Shown: positions 9,841 through 18,531 of the stretch, one piece after another
Layout of the letters: the number at the start of each line of letters is the position of its first letter
Position numbering within the stretch: the first letter of the stretch is position 1
DNA from: Odoribacter lunatus
Lineage (GTDB): Bacteria > Bacteroidota > Bacteroidia > Bacteroidales > Marinifilaceae
Assembly: GCF_943193135.1 (NCBI RefSeq)
Contig: NZ_CALPCZ010000019.1
Coordinates: 1-46,877, forward strand
Length of the DNA: 46,877 bases
Reading direction: 5' to 3'
Position numbers and translations under genes: made by a program
Notes under the pieces: generated by a model
Told to the model about the DNA's origin: nothing
The model's input: only the letters and a program-made list of their open reading frames with translations
The model's database searches: none

Positions 9841-10188
9841 ATGGAAGGATACGAAAAAAAAGATGGTATGGAAACGATTGACCGGGAAGAGATTTATTCT
9901 AAAGCAGTAAGAGCAGGGAAAAGAACTTATTTTTTCGATGTGAAAGCGACCCGTAACAATGATTATTACCTAACAATCACCGAAAGCAAGAAAAAATTCG
10001 ATGATAACGGGACACAAAATTTTGAGAAGCACAAAATCTTTTTATACAAAGAAGACTTTGAAAAATTCAGCGAAGGCTTGGAAGACGCAGTAGCTTATAT
10101 CAAAGCTGTCTTAGGCGGCGAAATACCCGCTCAAAGCCAAAGCGAACATAAGAGAAACGATTTTGATGTAGATTTTGACCAAATCTAA
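9841..10188 (+). CDS. DUF3276 (PUR-type nucleic-acid-binding) protein
   Basis: The 115-aa protein resembles the DUF3276 family, which has a PUR-type fold seen in ssDNA/RNA-binding proteins of Bacteroidota and spirochaetes. The core runs from about residue 14 to 92 and includes KRTYFFDVKATRNNDYYLTITESKK followed, after a short gap, by KHKIFLYKEDFEKFSEGLEDA. The tail is short and acidic. No catalytic residues are expected. It is a single gene with its own promoter, convergent with tcdA and closed by a shared terminator. Its cellular target is unknown. Confidence 0.85.
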   Translation: MEGYEKKDGMETIDREEIYSKAVRAGKRTYFFDVKATRNNDYYLTITESKKKFDDNGTQNFEKHKIFLYKEDFEKFSEGLEDAVAYIKAVLGGEIPAQSQSEHKRNDFDVDFDQI

Positions 10189-10206
10189 ACCAAAGACTTT
10201 TAAAAG

Positions 10207-10240
10207 AAAGATGCCTGATTAATGTCAGGCATCTTTTTTA
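10207..10240. terminator. Bidirectional terminator between the DUF3276 gene and tcdA
   Basis: AAAGATGCCTGA (10207-10218) and TCAGGCATCTTT (10225-10236) form a 12-bp stem with a 6-nt loop, followed by T-rich sequence on the plus strand and an A/T-rich end on the other. The right arm also encodes the last codons and stop of tcdA. Confidence 0.85.
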
Positions 10241-10950
10241 TTTATCAAATCCCGGATTACAACAGAAGCTATAAAACACCCGAAAAGAGGAGGCATGTAA
10301 GAAATTGTGCCCACATTGGATTTTTTATTACGACTTTCCGCCAAGACAACCGAACTGGGTTCTGTAAATTCGGATGAAAAAACAACTTTCACTCCCCGGT
10401 ATATTCCCAATTTGTGCAGTCTTTTACGCAACATCCTGGCTAAAGTACAATTGTAACTTTTGGATATATCGGCTATTTCTATTTTTGAGGGATCAAACTT
10501 TCCTCCCGACCCCATAGAACTTACAATAGGCAACTGTTTGTGCAAACTGTGGTAAATCAAGAATAATTTGGGCGCCAACGTGTCTATCGCATCTACAACA
10601 TAATCGTATGGTGCCCGTTCCAGCACCTGTATCATCTCCTCATCCCGAATAAAATCGTTGATTACATGCAATTTCAATTCCGAATTGATGTCCCGGAAAC
10701 GCGCCGCCATAATTTCCGCTTTAGGCAGTCCCATGGTGCTGTCCAAAGCGGGTAACTGGCGATTCTTATTCGTGGCCTCCACCACGTCCCCGTCTACAAT
10801 TGTCATCTCCCCAATGCCAGCCCGACAAAGCTGTTCGGCTGCATAAGCCCCCACACCACCAAGCCCCGCCACTAAGATATGCGCTTTGCGCAATCTCTCC
10901 AACCCTTCCGCTCCAACCAATAATTCCGTCCTGTCTAACCAGTGTTCCAT
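10225..10950 (-). CDS. tcdA: tRNA threonylcarbamoyladenosine dehydratase (TcdA/CsdL-like)
   Basis: This is an E1-like ThiF-fold enzyme that uses ATP to cyclise t6A37 in ANN-decoding tRNAs. The Rossmann ATP site is HILVAGLGGVGAYAAEQL (about residues 24-41), followed by IVDGDVVEATNKNRQ with the nucleotide-binding Asp and Arg, and a late YMPPLFGCFIAS segment typical of TcdA. At 241 aa it matches the family. It is last in a likely operon with the desulfidase and TatD genes. Its stop codon lies within the terminator stem. Confidence 0.88.
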   Translation of the reverse strand: MEHWLDRTELLVGAEGLERLRKAHILVAGLGGVGAYAAEQLCRAGIGEMTIVDGDVVEATNKNRQLPALDSTMGLPKAEIMAARFRDINSELKLHVINDFIRDEEMIQVLERAPYDYVVDAIDTLAPKLFLIYHSLHKQLPIVSSMGSGGKFDPSKIEIADISKSYNCTLARMLRKRLHKLGIYRGVKVVFSSEFTEPSSVVLAESRNKKSNVGTISYMPPLFGCFIASVVIRDLINKKDA

Positions 10951-10965
10951 TGCAAAATGTTTTAT

Positions 10966-11595
10966 TTATCCGAAAACCTTTTTAAAGTTCTCATAAATCC
11001 GCTCTTTCAGCATATCAAGAGATACCCCTCTTAACTTCGCGACTTCTTCATAAAGCGTATCTATCCGTAAATCGGAGTCATCCGTCTCTATAAAAAGCTG
11101 TTCAAGAGGTATTAAAGGCAATAACTGACGAATATTGGAATGAGGCAGTACTAATTTTTTTCCTACCGAAATATAGAAACCATGACGCAATAGCCGGGCA
11201 AGTATATCGCTATTATTGTCGTACCCATGAATAATCCAGGGCTGACGGGGACGTTTTTCCTTGTATACAGCGATTAATTCAGGAAATGCCCTGACACAAT
11301 GAATAATAAGAGGCAACGTATACTTTTCAGAGATTTCGACTTGTTTTTCAAATAACCGCTGTTGCACCTCCATATCGGTGCCTGAATTTCTATCAAACCC
11401 GGACTCTCCCACTGCCTGAATTTCGCGTGCCGCCGCTTTTTCCTCCAGGCATTCTATTTCCACCCCTTGTTCCACAAACATGGGATGTATTCCCAAAGAA
11501 CACAATTTCCCCGCAGCTGCATTTCCTCCCAGGCTAATATCCAACACATATATTCCCTCCCCCTGTTTATGCGTATGTATATTCACATAATCCAT
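10966..11595 (-). CDS. TatD-family metal-dependent hydrolase
   Basis: A 209-aa TIM-barrel hydrolase with the full set of metal ligands of the TatD family: HTH (H7, H9), VGESGFD, LIIHCV, WIIHGYD and FIETDDSD. Known members are 3'-5' DNases or RNases. It is shorter than the usual 255-265 aa, mostly through a reduced first third, a form often seen in Bacteroidota. It lies 6 nt after the desulfidase stop and 15 nt before tcdA. Its substrate cannot be predicted. Confidence 0.82.
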   Translation of the reverse strand: MDYVNIHTHKQGEGIYVLDISLGGNAAAGKLCSLGIHPMFVEQGVEIECLEEKAAAREIQAVGESGFDRNSGTDMEVQQRLFEKQVEISEKYTLPLIIHCVRAFPELIAVYKEKRPRQPWIIHGYDNNSDILARLLRHGFYISVGKKLVLPHSNIRQLLPLIPLEQLFIETDDSDLRIDTLYEEVAKLRGVSLDMLKERIYENFKKVFG

Positions 11596-11601
11596 TCCTC
11601 G

Positions 11602-12897
11602 TCAGTTTTCCATCCCTTTTTTCGTCATGATGTCCAAAATAGTGCGATCCGTTTGTTCCATTCCCGCAGTTCCTATCAACCCGACATTACGAATTGTTTT
11701 TTCGATATCGTCTTCCACAATTCCGTCATTATTCGTTTTTATTCCCCGCATGGAAAGAAGCGCTGCCTGTACTGCCGCCGATACCCCGGAATAGACTTTC
11801 AAGGCACATCCCTGTTTTGCCCCATCACACACCATTCCTGTCAAATTTGAGCACATCGTTTTGATGGTATTAACGACTTGTTCATAACTTCCTCCCATCA
11901 AATAGGTTATCGCCGAAGCCGACCCCATTCCCGCTATCAATATCCCGCATAAAGCGGATAAATGTCCCAAATAATAATGAATATGAGCGGCAACCAGATT
12001 ACTTAAAGCCAATGCCCGAATCAATTGCTCCCTCGTTGAACCGAAACGCTCCGCAGCCGCCACTACTGGCAATATTACCGTAATTCCTTGATTTCCACTC
12101 CCCGAATTAGTCATAACCGGTTTGGCACAACCGTCCATCCGTGCATCGGAAGCTGCCGTTGCCCGAATTAAGGCGTTATTCAACAAATCATCCTCCAATA
12201 AGCCTTTTGCTATACTTTCCTGCAATGTTTTACCTATTTGCAATCCATAAGCCCCCTTTAATCCTTCATTGGAAATCGCTTTATTCATTTCCGCCCCTTC
12301 CAGTACAAACTCAATTTCATTTACATCTATCTCCTGAATAAATTTCCAAATTCTCGCCACACTCAATTCCGGACGATACTGTTTTTTGCCTGTTGCAACC
12401 TGATATTCCCTATTTACTAAAACATTCCCATTCTTTTCAACTAATACGATGTTTGTGTGGGCATGAATAATAACGGTTCTCACCACATCCTCCCCTCTTT
12501 GGCAAATTGCCTCTGCATAGAGTTTGTCCTCTACATTTGTCTTCATTTTCACCGTTATGGCATGCCTCTCCAAAAGCTCTTTTGCCAAATCCAGATTGTT
12601 TCCCTCCGAGACGTCTTTTAAAACTTCCAAGCCATAGCAACTTTTTCCACATATAACCCCCAAGGCTGCAGCTATCGGCAATCCGGTCATTCCCGTTCCG
12701 GGAATTCCCACGCCCATACCATTTTTATAAATATTCCCGCTTACCAACACTTCTACTTTTTCCGGCACACCTTCCAATTCTTCCCTACAACGAGCACAAG
12801 CCAATGCACAAGCGACCGGCTCCGTACACCCCAATGCCGGAACTGACTCTTGTTTCAGTATATTAATAATTTGCTCATTCGTAACCTGATACATCAT
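11602..12897 (-). CDS. L-cysteine desulfidase family protein (CyuA/YhaM, UPF0597)
   Basis: The 431-aa product belongs to the serine-dehydratase-alpha-like UPF0597 family. Characterised members (CdsB, CyuA) are 4Fe-4S enzymes that break L-cysteine into pyruvate, ammonia and sulfide. The conserved ALGCTEPVA (C24) and the later Cys-rich blocks CAKPVMTNSGSGNQG and MVCDGAKQGC fit the cluster and substrate site. First gene of a three-gene minus-strand run with its own promoter box. No dedicated cysteine transporter lies beside it. Confidence 0.87.
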   Translation of the reverse strand: MMYQVTNEQIINILKQESVPALGCTEPVACALACARCREELEGVPEKVEVLVSGNIYKNGMGVGIPGTGMTGLPIAAALGVICGKSCYGLEVLKDVSEGNNLDLAKELLERHAITVKMKTNVEDKLYAEAICQRGEDVVRTVIIHAHTNIVLVEKNGNVLVNREYQVATGKKQYRPELSVARIWKFIQEIDVNEIEFVLEGAEMNKAISNEGLKGAYGLQIGKTLQESIAKGLLEDDLLNNALIRATAASDARMDGCAKPVMTNSGSGNQGITVILPVVAAAERFGSTREQLIRALALSNLVAAHIHYYLGHLSALCGILIAGMGSASAITYLMGGSYEQVVNTIKTMCSNLTGMVCDGAKQGCALKVYSGVSAAVQAALLSMRGIKTNNDGIVEDDIEKTIRNVGLIGTAGMEQTDRTILDIMTKKGMEN

Positions 12898-12921
12898 TCT
12901 TTACATTAATTTTTGATTTAA

Positions 12922-12929
12922 CAAATTTA
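12922..12929 (-). promoter_or_regulatory. -7 box of the desulfidase operon
   Basis: TAAATTTG on the minus strand fits TAnnTTTG and ends about 25 nt before the start codon. Confidence 0.5.
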
Positions 12930-13037
12930 TGCGTTTTCCCCATATATTTATTGTCATGCAGTCTTATTAACATTTTTTCACCATATAACTGTCAAAACTC
13001 CTTTCGGGCTCTGCATGCTCATTCCCATTTTTTATTT

Positions 13038-13045
13038 TATCTTTG
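13038..13045 (+). promoter_or_regulatory. -7 box of the SPOR gene
   Basis: TATCTTTG fits TAnnTTTG and lies 34 nt before the ATG at 13080. It supports that start over the longer frame from 12951, which would begin upstream of the promoter. Confidence 0.55.
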
Positions 13046-13079
13046 CAAGCGATTCAAATATGCTAAGATTAAAGAGCTT

Positions 13080-13586
13080 ATGAGACTGATATTAGTACTC
13101 ATTCTAACGTTAAGTTGCCTCCATATAGTGAATGCCCAAGAAGCAGACACGACCGTGTATTTCCAACACCTTAATATTTTCGAGGAATTAAATCAAAATT
13201 GCCCACAAAACGGTTCTGTAAAAATCAAAGGAATTCCGGCAATAAACGAACTTATAAATCTGCGGACAACTATTAATAAAGAAACCGGATATGTGGTCGG
13301 TTACCGCATCCAAATCTTTTCAGGCAGTTCGTATGACCATTCCATCGAAAAACTACAGGTCTTAAAAGAGAATTTTGAAGATGCTTTCCCCGGTATTCCT
13401 GCTTATTTAAATTATTTTGACCCGGATTTTAAGATTCGGGTAGGCAATTTCCGTAATCGCTTGGACTGTATTCCGGTATTGAAAAGAATACGCCGTAAAT
13501 ACCCTTCCTGCTATCCGGTAAAAACAGAAATTCCACTCAACGATTTAGACAGATTAACACAAAAAAGCAGAAGCGAAGAGGAATAA
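13080..13586 (+). CDS. Exported SPOR-domain protein
   Basis: A 168-aa protein starting at the ATG at 13080: a signal peptide (MRLILVLILTLSCLHIVNAQ) follows directly and the promoter box is just upstream. The C-terminal half has the SPOR pattern (VVGYRIQIFSGSS, then PAYLNYFDPDFKIRVGNFRNRLD and a final beta-strand after an Arg-Arg helix). SPOR domains bind denuded peptidoglycan glycan strands. With one domain and no anchor, it is likely a periplasmic wall-binding protein. Convergent with the GSCFA gene. Confidence 0.82.
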   Translation: MRLILVLILTLSCLHIVNAQEADTTVYFQHLNIFEELNQNCPQNGSVKIKGIPAINELINLRTTINKETGYVVGYRIQIFSGSSYDHSIEKLQVLKENFEDAFPGIPAYLNYFDPDFKIRVGNFRNRLDCIPVLKRIRRKYPSCYPVKTEIPLNDLDRLTQKSRSEEE

Positions 13587-13597
13587 ATTTCAATCTA

Positions 13598-14542
13598 TTA
13601 TCGTGTGATTAACGGATACTTGCTTCTCAATTGTTCTAATTCATCCAACAAACGGTTTTGAAAAGCCACATAGTCTTGATTTGTTTCATCAAAAGGCCGA
13701 TGGCCTAATCCTTTATTTATATACTCAATCCGCTTCATCACCAGAAGTGCCTCCGAAGAAAGAAAAGTTTCCTTAAACCTTGTCCAGAGATATTCAACCG
13801 TCGTCTCTGATATATGTAACATATCATCGGCATAAAAACGATAATCCCTTAACTCGTCCAATACGATCTCATAAGAAGGGAAATAATACACCCCCTGCCA
13901 ACGTTGCAACAATTCATCTATTGCCAACAACAAGACGGATTTACTCAATTGATTGCCGTGTGCACCGTCTTTCCAATGCCGGATAGGACTTATCGTAAAA
14001 AGAACTTTCAATGCTGGATTAAATTGTTTCAACTGTTTTAACAGACAATCATATGTCTCCGTAATTTCGGAAACAGACAACCGATAGCGTTCAAATTCAT
14101 CCGCAGGAAAACGATGACAATTGGAAACAATATTTCCGGTAGCTTTATAACGATATACCCAGGAAGTTCCCCACGTAAGCATCAACAAATCCGCATTTTT
14201 AAGTTGCTCCGCTCCTTGTCGTATCCGCTTATTTATCCGTTCCAGACACTCCTCCTTGTCTACAGCAGAGAAACTTCCGTGATGAAACAAACTCACCCAC
14301 TTTCCTTTATTCCATATCAGTTCGTTTTCCGTCACCAGCCGATTTTCAATCAAACGTTTTACCGTCTGAGCTACCGATTCGGGATTATATGCTATTCCAC
14401 AAGGATTGATATCTACGGCAAAACGATTTTCACGTAGTTTGTTCCCCATATTTTCTGCAAAACAAGAACCGACAAGCATCATGCGAGAGGCATAATCCAG
14501 TACAAAATCCGGTTTTTCTATAGTTACCAAAGTCTGCCACAT
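13598..14542 (-). CDS. GSCFA-domain protein
   Basis: The 314-aa product carries the family-naming motif VGSCFAENMG (G25-S26-C27-F28-A29) and the conserved LMLTWGTSWVYR and TISPIRHWKDG blocks. GSCFA proteins are predicted SGNH/GDSL-like hydrolases common in Bacteroidota; no substrate is established. No signal peptide is seen, so it is probably cytoplasmic. It has its own promoter box at 14576-14583. Confidence 0.87.
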   Translation of the reverse strand: MWQTLVTIEKPDFVLDYASRMMLVGSCFAENMGNKLRENRFAVDINPCGIAYNPESVAQTVKRLIENRLVTENELIWNKGKWVSLFHHGSFSAVDKEECLERINKRIRQGAEQLKNADLLMLTWGTSWVYRYKATGNIVSNCHRFPADEFERYRLSVSEITETYDCLLKQLKQFNPALKVLFTISPIRHWKDGAHGNQLSKSVLLLAIDELLQRWQGVYYFPSYEIVLDELRDYRFYADDMLHISETTVEYLWTRFKETFLSSEALLVMKRIEYINKGLGHRPFDETNQDYVAFQNRLLDELEQLRSKYPLITR

Positions 14543-14575
14543 CGTTTTAGGTATTTTTCATTTTTTCTTATGTTT

Positions 14576-14583
14576 CAAAGATA
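14576..14583 (-). promoter_or_regulatory. -7 box of the GSCFA gene
   Basis: TATCTTTG on the minus strand fits TAnnTTTG, 33 nt before the start codon. Confidence 0.55.
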
Positions 14584-14667
14584 AAAAATCCCCTATTCTA
14601 TTCTCCTTTTTCTCTCCGGATTTTCATAAATCAATTAAAACCTCTATTATTGCAACAAATTTCCAGC

Positions 14668-15237
14668 ATGGGTTATTTTTCTATTTTTTTAATCGCCATT
14701 GGTCTGTCGATGGATAGTTTGGCTGTATCTATCAGCAGCGGCATCCTCATGAAAAAGTCTTGCACACTCACTTCTTTAAAAATAGCTTTTATCATGGGAG
14801 CCTTTCAAGGAGGCATGGCTCTTCTAGGATGGTGCTTAGGTTTCAGATTCAGCAATTATATACAAGATTTCGATCATTGGATTGCTTTTTTATTATTGAC
14901 TTATTTAGGCGGAAAAATGATTTACGAATCTTTACATAAAAAAGATTCTTCTTTATCCTCCCTTTCCAACAAGACGTTGCTTGCCCTCGGGATAGCAACA
15001 AGTATTGATGCCCTTGCCGTCGGTATCGGCCTGGCTTTCCTGAAGAATGACATCTTTCTTCCCTCATTAATTATTGCCTTAACGACTTTTATTCTATCCC
15101 TTTCCGGTATATATTGCGGTATCCGTTTAGGAAAGAATCAAAAATTAAATGTAGAATTTCTCGGGGGTATCATTCTTATTGCCATTGGATTTAAAATCCT
15201 TTTGGAACATACTCTAACAAATATTTCTCTCTTTTAA
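14668..15237 (+). CDS. mntP: MntP-type manganese efflux pump
   Basis: A 189-aa membrane protein with six hydrophobic segments and the two Asp-containing repeats of MntP/YebN: GLSMDSLAVSIS in the first segment and ATSIDALAVGIGLAF in the fourth. MntP exports Mn2+ and protects against manganese excess. I start at the ATG at 14668; the frame can be extended only to a TTG. A manganese riboswitch is not evident in the 125-nt upstream region. ssrA follows 48 nt after the stop. Confidence 0.87.
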   Translation: MGYFSIFLIAIGLSMDSLAVSISSGILMKKSCTLTSLKIAFIMGAFQGGMALLGWCLGFRFSNYIQDFDHWIAFLLLTYLGGKMIYESLHKKDSSLSSLSNKTLLALGIATSIDALAVGIGLAFLKNDIFLPSLIIALTTFILSLSGIYCGIRLGKNQKLNVEFLGGIILIAIGFKILLEHTLTNISLF

Positions 15238-15261
15238 TTTTATCAGTTCCCAATCATTTCT

Positions 15262-15269
15262 TATCTTTG
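15262..15269 (+). promoter_or_regulatory. -7 box of ssrA
   Basis: TATCTTTG fits TAnnTTTG and lies 16 nt before the mature 5' end, which leaves room for a short leader removed by RNase P. Confidence 0.6.
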
Positions 15270-15285
15270 TAACACATATCTAAAA

Positions 15286-15680
15286 GGGGTAGACATGGCT
15301 TTGACAGCATGAAGAATAGGTATGTAAGCATGTCGGGAGCAGTGAAACGGCCCGTAAATCCCGGACACAAAATTTTAATTGGCGAAGAAAATTACGCTCT
15401 TGCTGCCTAATCGAAGCACAGTAGATGGGGCTTAATCTCTGCTCAAGGAGCGGAGACAAGACATCCCGCCGGTGGTTCCACCTTATCCCGGCCGGCATAC
15501 GGGGTGCAGTCAATGTAAGGTTAGTCTGAGTCAGCTTCAGACGAAAGGCGAAAATTCAGAAGCTAAGCGACGGCTTGGGTGCTTTTTTCCGGACCTTCGT
15601 CGAAAATCAATAAAAAGCTAAGCATGTAGAAAGCATATTGATTCCATGTTTGGACCAGGGTTCGACTCCCTGCTGCTCCA
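15286..15680 (+). ncRNA. ssrA: Transfer-messenger RNA (tmRNA)
   Basis: The 5' end GGGGTAG pairs with CTGCTCC before the discriminator A at 15680. The T arm is CAGGG-TTCGACT-CCCTG. The tag frame GGC GAA GAA AAT TAC GCT CTT GCT GCC TAA lies at 15381-15410 and encodes GEENYALAA, close to the GETNYALAA tags known in Bacteroides. CCA is not encoded after the discriminator. tmRNA frees ribosomes stalled on broken mRNA and tags the product for proteolysis. Its last bases are the left attachment core of the integrated element, and the gene remains intact. Confidence 0.95.
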
Positions 15681-15681
15681 C
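15669..15681 (+). other. attL core within ssrA
   Basis: CCTGCTGCTCCAC covers the end of the T stem, the 3' acceptor strand and the discriminator of tmRNA. An identical copy lies at 28109-28121. Confidence 0.88.
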
Positions 15682-15685
15682 AATC

Positions 15686-15708
15686 AATACTGATTTTCAG
15701 TATTTTAT
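15686..15708 (+). terminator. Element-borne replacement terminator for ssrA
   Basis: AATACTGA (15686-15693) and TCAGTATT (15697-15704) form an 8-bp stem with a TTT loop and a T-rich end, 5 nt past the mature tmRNA end. It lies on the element side of attL. The native terminator is at 28156-28192. Confidence 0.6.
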
Positions 15709-15715
15709 AAATATT

Positions 15716-15773
15716 ACACCCAATTTCACACCCAGATTTATAGAATTGGGTGTATGTTTTAAATTATACACCC
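15716..15773. repeat. Candidate integrase arm-type sites, left end
   Basis: ACACCC occurs at 15716 and 15728 (12 nt apart), inverted GGGTGT at 15748, and ACACCC again at 15768. The sequence CACCCAATT...AATTGGGTG also makes an inverted repeat. The same 12-nt spacing recurs at the right end (27970 and 27982). Confidence 0.5.
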
Positions 15774-15864
15774 AGTTCATTGAGTTTACGGTTACTCCAC
15801 TTCGACTCTTGTAGGAAGCAATTAAAAGGGGTGCTACAACTTTTGTAATAGCCTCGAAATATTT

Positions 15865-18381
15865 CTAAATAGAGTTCGCCCTTGCTATCTTTTCTTTTAT
15901 ATGCTCCATATTTGCAATTAACCCATTAGCCCTTATGCTTGATATAACACCGCCATATTTTTTGATAAGAATATTTGGACAAAGAGTTTGTTCTAGTGAA
16001 CTTAAATACTCAATAAACGTTTCGACAAATTTTAGTCGTTCATTCATATTTCTTTTGGAATTTTTATCACACAATGGAAAGACTGATCTTATCAATTCAA
16101 ACTTATCTTTATCAAAAATTGGAGTGTCTTGAGCTATTAAGTCTATATAAGAAAATGTATTAATTAGATGTGCTATATAGTATAATCCTTTTGATGTTAT
16201 AGTAAGACTAAAATTATCTTTGGGTAATTGAGCCCATTTTATATCAGACAATACAGTATCCGCATCAATCATTCCATTAGATAATAAAAATTCTAACTCT
16301 TGATTTAGCGCATCCTTCTTATAGCCATATTCACAAAATTCATCGATAAACGAACTATACTCAATAAATTTACTTATATTACCCTCTAAGGAAAGTTGAT
16401 CTCCAAATCTCTTTAATATCCAATATTTTATAAAATAATCTTTACTACCAGGTATCGGATAAAATATATTTTGAATATTGCTAGATTGGTGATTATAATA
16501 AAGTTTATTTTCTAAAGCTATGGTTTTGACAAATTCATGTATTGGAATTGATATATTCTGATTGTATTTTTGATTAAATAACACTCTCAAAACATATTCA
16601 GACACATCAGTATATCCAGACGTTAAAAATGTTCTAAACAACCTTAATCCCTCTCTTATATTAGGGAAAGTGTAGTAACGAATAAATTCAAGTACAGGAC
16701 TATTTTGCACTCCAAATAAAGACCCTTTTATACCTTCAAAAAACTCTTCTATTTTAGTTGAGTCTATATTAATTTTCTTACCTCCATACTCACCACTAAC
16801 CCCTGTGTATAAATTATCTTTATTGTTTTTTATTAAACTTATTGCATATTCTATTCGCTTAGCCAATACCATACCATAATCTGGAGCTGAAATATGATAC
16901 ACATTACTCTCAAACGCATTAAAAGGAGTTTGATTTCTCCATTTGTAATAATATCCTTCTCGTAAAGAAATAAAGGTTCCAAATTTTGCTTTAGTATTTA
17001 AAGAACAAGCGTAAAGGAACACCTTTTCTTGTATTTCATCTGATAATTGATCTGCATTATCGAAGATAATAATCAACCTTTTATGAATCTCTCTTGTAAA
17101 ATATAAATTTATTGCTTCTAAATGTTCTTGAAAATCAAGCGTCTTAGATTCAATAAATTCGGCTAATTTTTCATGGTATTTTGCATCTTCATTTTCTTTA
17201 AAATAATTCCACGGACCTTTATCTTTTTCATTAATCTCTTTGATATAAATTCTTTTTAAAACCTTTAAGCTATTTATCCCAAAATCAGGATAATTTTCAT
17301 TTAATTGATTAATTAAATCTTTAGCTATATTCCTAAAGTCAATTTCAGAAGTTCCATTGTAGTATTTCATTAAATTGACATAAATATATGGATGATCAGA
17401 TAGCCCATTATTAGATAAATCATTCTTAAATAAATAGTTAATAAAGGTCGTTTTGCCAGCACCTTTTGATCCAATAATAATAACAGGTCTTGGTGTTGGT
17501 AGCCTTGGTGTTATTGTTGTTTCTGAATTTATTTCACCATCTATTTGATTGACAATACTTTTATAGTTTTTTGCTTTAATTACTGTACCAAAAGCAGGAG
17601 CATCATCACTAAATAGACCATTTAATTCAACCTTATTCTTAATTACTTCCTTGTTTTCAACAAAACATTCTTTAATAAATGCAATATCATCTTCCGAACT
17701 ATCAACTTTATAAATTTCTCCAAAAACATTATTGATGATTGGAACTATTTTCGAACCAATATCATTTCTTGTAATCTCGTTATCTTTTTCAAGAATTGTT
17801 GATAATATTGTCTTTGAAAAATTAATCTGAGCTTTAATCAGTGATTTAATTCCTCCATTTTCAATAATACTTTCTTTAGATAGATTATTCCAAAATTCAA
17901 TAAAATGCTCTTTAATATCATCAACACTGCGATAAATCACACTGTCATTATTCTTCCAAGACTCTCCATTATTATTGACAAATTTAGCAATAATAAATTG
18001 CTTACCATTTGTAATTATTCCTATATCGCATCCAATGTCAGTTAAATATGACCTAATTTGATCTATTACCTCCTTATTTTCAGCGTATAATGTATTAAGT
18101 TTAGTTCGTCTTCTTGCCGTTGTTGGCAAAATAAATTCATTAAATTGTTTTTTAGCCTCCACAATTACATTGAAGCCTGCCAGTGATACTTTATAATCAA
18201 AAAAACCAGAATCTACATGTCCTTCTCTAGTAATATTCTCCTCGGACCATCCAAGTATGTCAATAAACAAAGTATCTATTATTTTTGATCGAGTATCTGA
18301 TTCAGACAAATCAAGTGCTTTATAAGAATCATATTTTTGAATAAACTCTTCAAGTTTTAATAAGGCATTATCACAATTCAT
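15865..18381 (-). CDS. PD-(D/E)xK nuclease-P-loop NTPase fusion protein, candidate defence gene
   Basis: An 838-aa protein of three parts. Residues 1-160 look like the N-terminal nuclease of type I restriction R subunits: a helix with ESDTRSKIIDTLFIDILGW, then SGFFDYKV (D62) and VIVEAKK (E75, K77). Residues 290-560 form a P-loop NTPase of the ORC/STAND kind, with Walker A GSKGAGKT (304-311), Walker B LIIIFDNAD (436-444) and SLREGYYYKWRN further on. The C-terminal part is helical and includes SLTITSKGLYYIAHL, like a winged helix. No helicase motifs, methylase or specificity gene accompany it. It is strikingly AT-rich compared with the core genes and sits beside attL, as cargo does. An anti-phage role is inference. 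Confidence 0.75.
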   Translation of the reverse strand: MNCDNALLKLEEFIQKYDSYKALDLSESDTRSKIIDTLFIDILGWSEENITREGHVDSGFFDYKVSLAGFNVIVEAKKQFNEFILPTTARRRTKLNTLYAENKEVIDQIRSYLTDIGCDIGIITNGKQFIIAKFVNNNGESWKNNDSVIYRSVDDIKEHFIEFWNNLSKESIIENGGIKSLIKAQINFSKTILSTILEKDNEITRNDIGSKIVPIINNVFGEIYKVDSSEDDIAFIKECFVENKEVIKNKVELNGLFSDDAPAFGTVIKAKNYKSIVNQIDGEINSETTITPRLPTPRPVIIIGSKGAGKTTFINYLFKNDLSNNGLSDHPYIYVNLMKYYNGTSEIDFRNIAKDLINQLNENYPDFGINSLKVLKRIYIKEINEKDKGPWNYFKENEDAKYHEKLAEFIESKTLDFQEHLEAINLYFTREIHKRLIIIFDNADQLSDEIQEKVFLYACSLNTKAKFGTFISLREGYYYKWRNQTPFNAFESNVYHISAPDYGMVLAKRIEYAISLIKNNKDNLYTGVSGEYGGKKINIDSTKIEEFFEGIKGSLFGVQNSPVLEFIRYYTFPNIREGLRLFRTFLTSGYTDVSEYVLRVLFNQKYNQNISIPIHEFVKTIALENKLYYNHQSSNIQNIFYPIPGSKDYFIKYWILKRFGDQLSLEGNISKFIEYSSFIDEFCEYGYKKDALNQELEFLLSNGMIDADTVLSDIKWAQLPKDNFSLTITSKGLYYIAHLINTFSYIDLIAQDTPIFDKDKFELIRSVFPLCDKNSKRNMNERLKFVETFIEYLSSLEQTLCPNILIKKYGGVISSIRANGLIANMEHIKEKIARANSI

Positions 18382-18476
18382 AATTTATTCTCAATTAATT
18401 AAAAAATAATCAACACAAATACTAACAATTGATTCATTAATCTTAAATTGATTATCCGCATAATATTCTATATAAA

Positions 18477-18503
18477 AAAGGAAGCTTAAATCTTGCTTCC
18501 TTT
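18477..18503 (-). terminator. Terminator of the XRE regulator gene
   Basis: AAAGGAAGC (18477-18485) and GCTTCCTTT (18495-18503) make a 9-bp stem, followed on the minus strand by six T. It separates the XRE gene from the nuclease-NTPase gene, which must therefore have its own promoter in 18382-18470. Confidence 0.75.
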
Positions 18504-18531
18504 AAAATCATCCTTAATATAAATTTGCTAT

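Noticed and set aside
15280-15513. A 77-codon minus-strand frame over ssrA
   Set aside because: It lies within the tmRNA gene on the opposite strand and has no coding features.
15865-18381. A type I restriction R subunit
   Set aside because: The N-terminal nuclease pattern fits, but no DEAD-box helicase motifs are present and no hsdM or hsdS genes are nearby.
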